A DNA stretch of 64,000 bases from an uncultured Pelagibacteraceae bacterium (GTDB lineage: Bacteria > Pseudomonadota > Alphaproteobacteria > Pelagibacterales > Pelagibacteraceae). This document shows positions 60,689 to 64,000 of this stretch, piece after piece. Every line of letters starts with the position of its first letter. Positions within the stretch are counted from its first letter, which is position 1. Under the pieces are notes generated by a model. That model was given only the letters and a program-made list of their open reading frames with translations, did no database searches and was not told where the DNA came from. The stretch is taken from contig CACJQX010000002.1 of NCBI GenBank assembly GCA_902595595.1, positions 1 through 64,000 on the forward strand. The letters are read 5' to 3'. Both the position numbers and the translations under genes were made by a program.

Positions 60689-61452
60689 TAATTTTCTACC
60701 GTTAAATTATTTTTAATTTTAAATTTTTTCTTAATAAATTTAATTCCTTTAATCCATAATTTAAACGCTTCAAAATGTATCGCAGAGATAATTTTAAATG
60801 TCATTAAAGGGTGTTTAAGATAAGAATTCATTAAGTTTTTGCTTGTCAGGTCAGATCTTTCACCATCTTGAGATGCGAAAAGAATTTTTCCTTCTTGATC
60901 GTATTGATCTATTACAACTGACAATTTCTGATCTGGATTTAATATCCTAAAAAAATAATTACAATCCATTTCAATAAATGGTGAGACATGAAATTTTTTT
61001 GAACAATTGTTTTGAATTAATTTATTTTGTCCCTCCACTTTAAAAACATATGTGTGCTGCTCACCAAATGTATTTTTAACCTCGTATAAAATAGAAATTA
61101 AATTATCATTTTTATCATATACAAAAAAAATACTTAGTGGATTGAAAACATAACCAAATATTCTTGGATAGCATAGAAGTTTAACTTTTATATTATTTGT
61201 ACTTATTTGGTTATTAATTAAATTTTTTTTTACCCACTCAAAAAGAGATGAACCATCACGATCACCATGGTCTTTTTCGTAAAAACTAATTAAATTAAAT
61301 TTATTTAAAGAAAAAAATTTTAATTTACTATTAAGCTCATTTAACTCCGATAGATCAATAAAAAGTGAAAATACCTTATATTTAAAAAAATGTTCTTTTG
61401 GTTTAAATCTCTTATGGATTACATTTCCATTATATATACAAGAGCTAATCAT
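60688..61452 (-). CDS. DUF1365 domain-containing protein
   Basis: NGNVIHKRFKPKEHFFKYKVFSLFIDL, LCYPRIFGYVFNPLSIFFVYD, KKFHVSPFIEMDCNYFF. Confidence 0.92.
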   Translation of the reverse strand: MISSCIYNGNVIHKRFKPKEHFFKYKVFSLFIDLSELNELNSKLKFFSLNKFNLISFYEKDHGDRDGSSLFEWVKKNLINNQISTNNIKVKLLCYPRIFGYVFNPLSIFFVYDKNDNLISILYEVKNTFGEQHTYVFKVEGQNKLIQNNCSKKFHVSPFIEMDCNYFFRILNPDQKLSVVIDQYDQEGKILFASQDGERSDLTSKNLMNSYLKHPLMTFKIISAIHFEAFKLWIKGIKFIKKKFKIKNNLTVEN

Positions 61453-62683
61453 TAAGGTTTTTCAGCATTTCAATAGATGATTTTATTCCATCTTCATGAA
61501 ATCCGTAACCAAAATAACTGCCACAAAAAAGTAAATCTTTTTGATTTTGTATTTTAATAAGCTCTGATTGAGCATCTAATGCTTTTTGATCGTAATATGG
61601 ATGTGTAAATTTTACTTTTCTCAATATTTTTTTCTCATCAATATTAAAGTAAGGATTCAGTGTTAAGAAAATATTTTCATCACACTTTAAATTTTGTAAT
61701 AAATTTAACCAGTAGGTAATTGAATTTTTTTCTAAATTCTTGTCATCTATTGATGAATTCCAAGAAGACCAAGCTTTTTTATTTTTTGGCATAGCCCGCT
61801 GATCTGTATGTATGTAAGCTATATTCTCCTTGTAGCTAAAATTCGAAAGAATATTTTTCTCATCCTCAGTTGGATTTTCTATTAACTTTAATGCTTCATC
61901 AGCATGTGTCGCCAAAACTACCTTGTCATAATCAAAGAATTCACTTTCTCCACCATAATATAGATCTAATCCTGATGATTTTCTTTTAACTCTTGTAACT
62001 TTGTAATTTTTGTAGTGTTCACCACTTATTTGAGAAAGTATTTTACTAACATAAGTTCTGCTTCTATTGGTTACTGTGTACCACTGTGGTCTATTTTTCA
62101 ATTTAAACAAACCATGATTTTGGAAAAATCTAAGAAAGAAACTAATTGGCATCTTGCTCGCTTCATAAGGCGGCATAGACCAAATTGCTGATACCATTGG
62201 TATTATATGATAATCAACAAATGTTTTTGATAATTTATTAATTTTTAAATATGCACCTAAAGTAATTTTATCACTTGATACATTTACTTGATCACTTTTT
62301 TTATAAAATTTAATTATATCAAAAAACATTTTTAAGAACTCTATGTTAAACAAATTTGATTTATTAGAGAAAATTCCACTCAACCCTTTTCCGCAATATT
62401 CAAAATTTGTATTATCTACTGAAACTGAAAAAGACATATTGCTTTTTTCAATTTGAATTTCATTTTCATTAAAAAAATTAATTAAATTTGGATAAGTTTG
62501 AAAATTAAAAACGATGAAACCAATATCTACAGAAACTTTTTTTTCATCAAAAAAAATATCTATTGTATGTGAGTGTCCACCAAAATGATCTTCTCGCTCA
62601 AAAAGATCTACATGGTGTTTTTTAGATAAATAATAAGCAGCACTTAATCCGGAAATACCTGAACCAACAACAGCAATTTTCAT
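61445..62683 (-). CDS. FAD-dependent amine-oxidase-like oxidoreductase
   Basis: IAVVGSGISGLSAAYYLSKKHHVDLFEREDHFGGHSHTI, MVSAIWSMPPYEASKMP, FCGSYFGYGFHEDGIKSSI. Confidence 0.92.
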   Translation of the reverse strand: MKIAVVGSGISGLSAAYYLSKKHHVDLFEREDHFGGHSHTIDIFFDEKKVSVDIGFIVFNFQTYPNLINFFNENEIQIEKSNMSFSVSVDNTNFEYCGKGLSGIFSNKSNLFNIEFLKMFFDIIKFYKKSDQVNVSSDKITLGAYLKINKLSKTFVDYHIIPMVSAIWSMPPYEASKMPISFFLRFFQNHGLFKLKNRPQWYTVTNRSRTYVSKILSQISGEHYKNYKVTRVKRKSSGLDLYYGGESEFFDYDKVVLATHADEALKLIENPTEDEKNILSNFSYKENIAYIHTDQRAMPKNKKAWSSWNSSIDDKNLEKNSITYWLNLLQNLKCDENIFLTLNPYFNIDEKKILRKVKFTHPYYDQKALDAQSELIKIQNQKDLLFCGSYFGYGFHEDGIKSSIEMLKNLND

Positions 62684-62689
62684 TAATTA

Positions 62690-64000
62690 TTATGCTGCAT
62701 CTTCTTTAAACTCATCCATACTTGGACAAGTACAAAAAATATTTTTATCTCCGTATACGTTATCAACTCTTGCAACTGGAGGCCAAAATTTATTTGCTTT
62801 TAAGAATTTTGCAGGATACGCAGCTTGCTCTCTTGAATATTTATGATTCCATTCATCTGAAGCTAATTCAATATCTGTATGTGGTGCATTTTTAATTGGA
62901 TTATCAACTTTATCAAATTTTCCTGAATTGATCATATCTATTTCTGATTTAATGCTAATCAAAGTATCACAAAATCTATCTAGTTCGGACAAACTTTCAC
63001 TTTCAGTTGGTTCGATCATCATTGTGCCTGCTACTGGCCATGACATTGTTGGTGCATGAAAACCATAATCGATCAATCTTTTAGCTATATCTTCTTCAGT
63101 AATCCCTGTTTCTGTTTTAATTGATCGAATATCAATAATACATTCATGAGCTACATTACCGTTTGAACCTTTGTAAAGAATTGGGTAATGATCTTTAAGT
63201 CTATGAGCTATATAATTTGCATTTAATATTGCAATTTGAGTAGCTAATTTTAAACCTTCAGAACCCATCATTTTAATATACATCCAAGAAATTGATAAAA
63301 TACTTGAGCTTCCCCAAGGTGCGGCTGAAACTGCTCCTATTCCTGTGGCAGGTCCACAGTCTTTAACAACTGGATGATTAGGCAAATAAACTTGTAAATG
63401 TCTTTTACATGCAATCGGTCCCATTCCTGGTCCTCCACCACCATGTGGAATACAGAATGTTTTATGTAAGTTTATGTGGCAAACATCTGGACCAAAATTA
63501 CCAGGTCTTGCTATACCAACAAGCGCGTTTAAATTTGCACCATCCATATAAACTTGGCCACCGTGTTTATGAATTAACTCACATATATCTGTAATTTTTT
63601 CCTCAAATACTCCGTGAGTAGACGGATAAGTGACCATTAATGCTCCAAGATTTTCAGAATGCATTTCTGCTTTTTTCTTTAAATCCTCAAAATCAACATT
63701 TCCTTCCTTGTCGCAATCAACAACGACAACTTTCATTCCTACCATTTGTGCGCTAGCAGGATTGGTACCATGAGCTGAGCTTGGTATTAAACATATTTTC
63801 CTGTTTTCTTCACCTCTATCTAAATGATACTTTCTAATAACCATTAATCCCGCATATTCCCCTTGGGCACCTGCATTTGGTTGAAGTGAAACACCAGAAA
63901 AGCCGGTAATTGATCTAAGCCAATTTTTAAGATCAGTGAATAAATCTCTATATCCTTCCATCTGCTCAATAGGTACAAATGGATGAGGCTCTGCTAATTC
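62690..64000 (-). CDS. gcvP: Glycine dehydrogenase (aminomethyl-transferring, P-protein), C-terminal part, truncated by the window end
   Basis: [58 protein letters not shown]; frame stays open past the listed Met to base 64000 ([14 protein letters not shown]). Confidence 0.95.
   Translation of the reverse strand, partial: ELAEPHPFVPIEQMEGYRDLFTDLKNWLRSITGFSGVSLQPNAGAQGEYAGLMVIRKYHLDRGEENRKICLIPSSAHGTNPASAQMVGMKVVVVDCDKEGNVDFEDLKKKAEMHSENLGALMVTYPSTHGVFEEKITDICELIHKHGGQVYMDGANLNALVGIARPGNFGPDVCHINLHKTFCIPHGGGGPGMGPIACKRHLQVYLPNHPVVKDCGPATGIGAVSAAPWGSSSILSISWMYIKMMGSEGLKLATQIAILNANYIAHRLKDHYPILYKGSNGNVAHECIIDIRSIKTETGITEEDIAKRLIDYGFHAPTMSWPVAGTMMIEPTESESLSELDRFCDTLISIKSEIDMINSGKFDKVDNPIKNAPHTDIELASDEWNHKYSREQAAYPAKFLKANKFWPPVARVDNVYGDKNIFCTCPSMDEFKEDAA

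Noticed and set aside
1-64000. CRISPR arrays, rRNA/tRNA genes, IS elements or an integrated prophage
   Set aside because: Intergenic gaps are mostly under 100 bp, with no spaced repeats, cloverleaf-like sequences, transposase/integrase genes or phage structural genes recognised.

Overview
AT-rich, very compact 64 kb chromosomal segment whose gene content, gene order and codon bias look like a streamlined marine alphaproteobacterium of the SAR11/Pelagibacterales type (inference; no search run). It holds about 56 protein-coding genes, most abutting or overlapping. I found no rRNA, tRNA, CRISPR array, IS element or intact prophage. Core blocks: PBP1A (truncated at the left edge), rne, thiG-thiS, aroQ-accB-accC, aspS-hda-DUF2066/purM-purN, ndk, pepA, lptF-lptG-lptD-surA-pdxA-rsmA, fabD-fabG-acpP-gmk, rpsF-rpsR-rplI-dnaB, cvpA-purF, gshA-gshB. 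Accessory or metabolic blocks: a PhyH dioxygenase with two Gfo/Idh oxidoreductases; a tight operon of EamA transporter, creatinase, glycine-amidinotransferase-like enzyme and threonine aldolase; a molybdenum formate dehydrogenase locus (moeA, mobA, IscU-like, HPP, fdhD, fused NuoE/NuoF-type beta subunit, alpha subunit, selO); and a CFA-synthase/DUF1365/FAD-oxidoreductase/DUF3833/SDR/TspO cluster resembling light or singlet-oxygen lipid-modification loci. gcvP is truncated at the right edge. Main items for a second look: a single-base frameshift splitting aspS; the creatinase-amidinotransferase operon; the lipid-modification cluster; a standalone class II RNR TSCPD-domain protein; a small phage-antirepressor-like ORF downstream of a perfect 11-bp tandem repeat; and absence of fabF/mltG between acpP and gmk.
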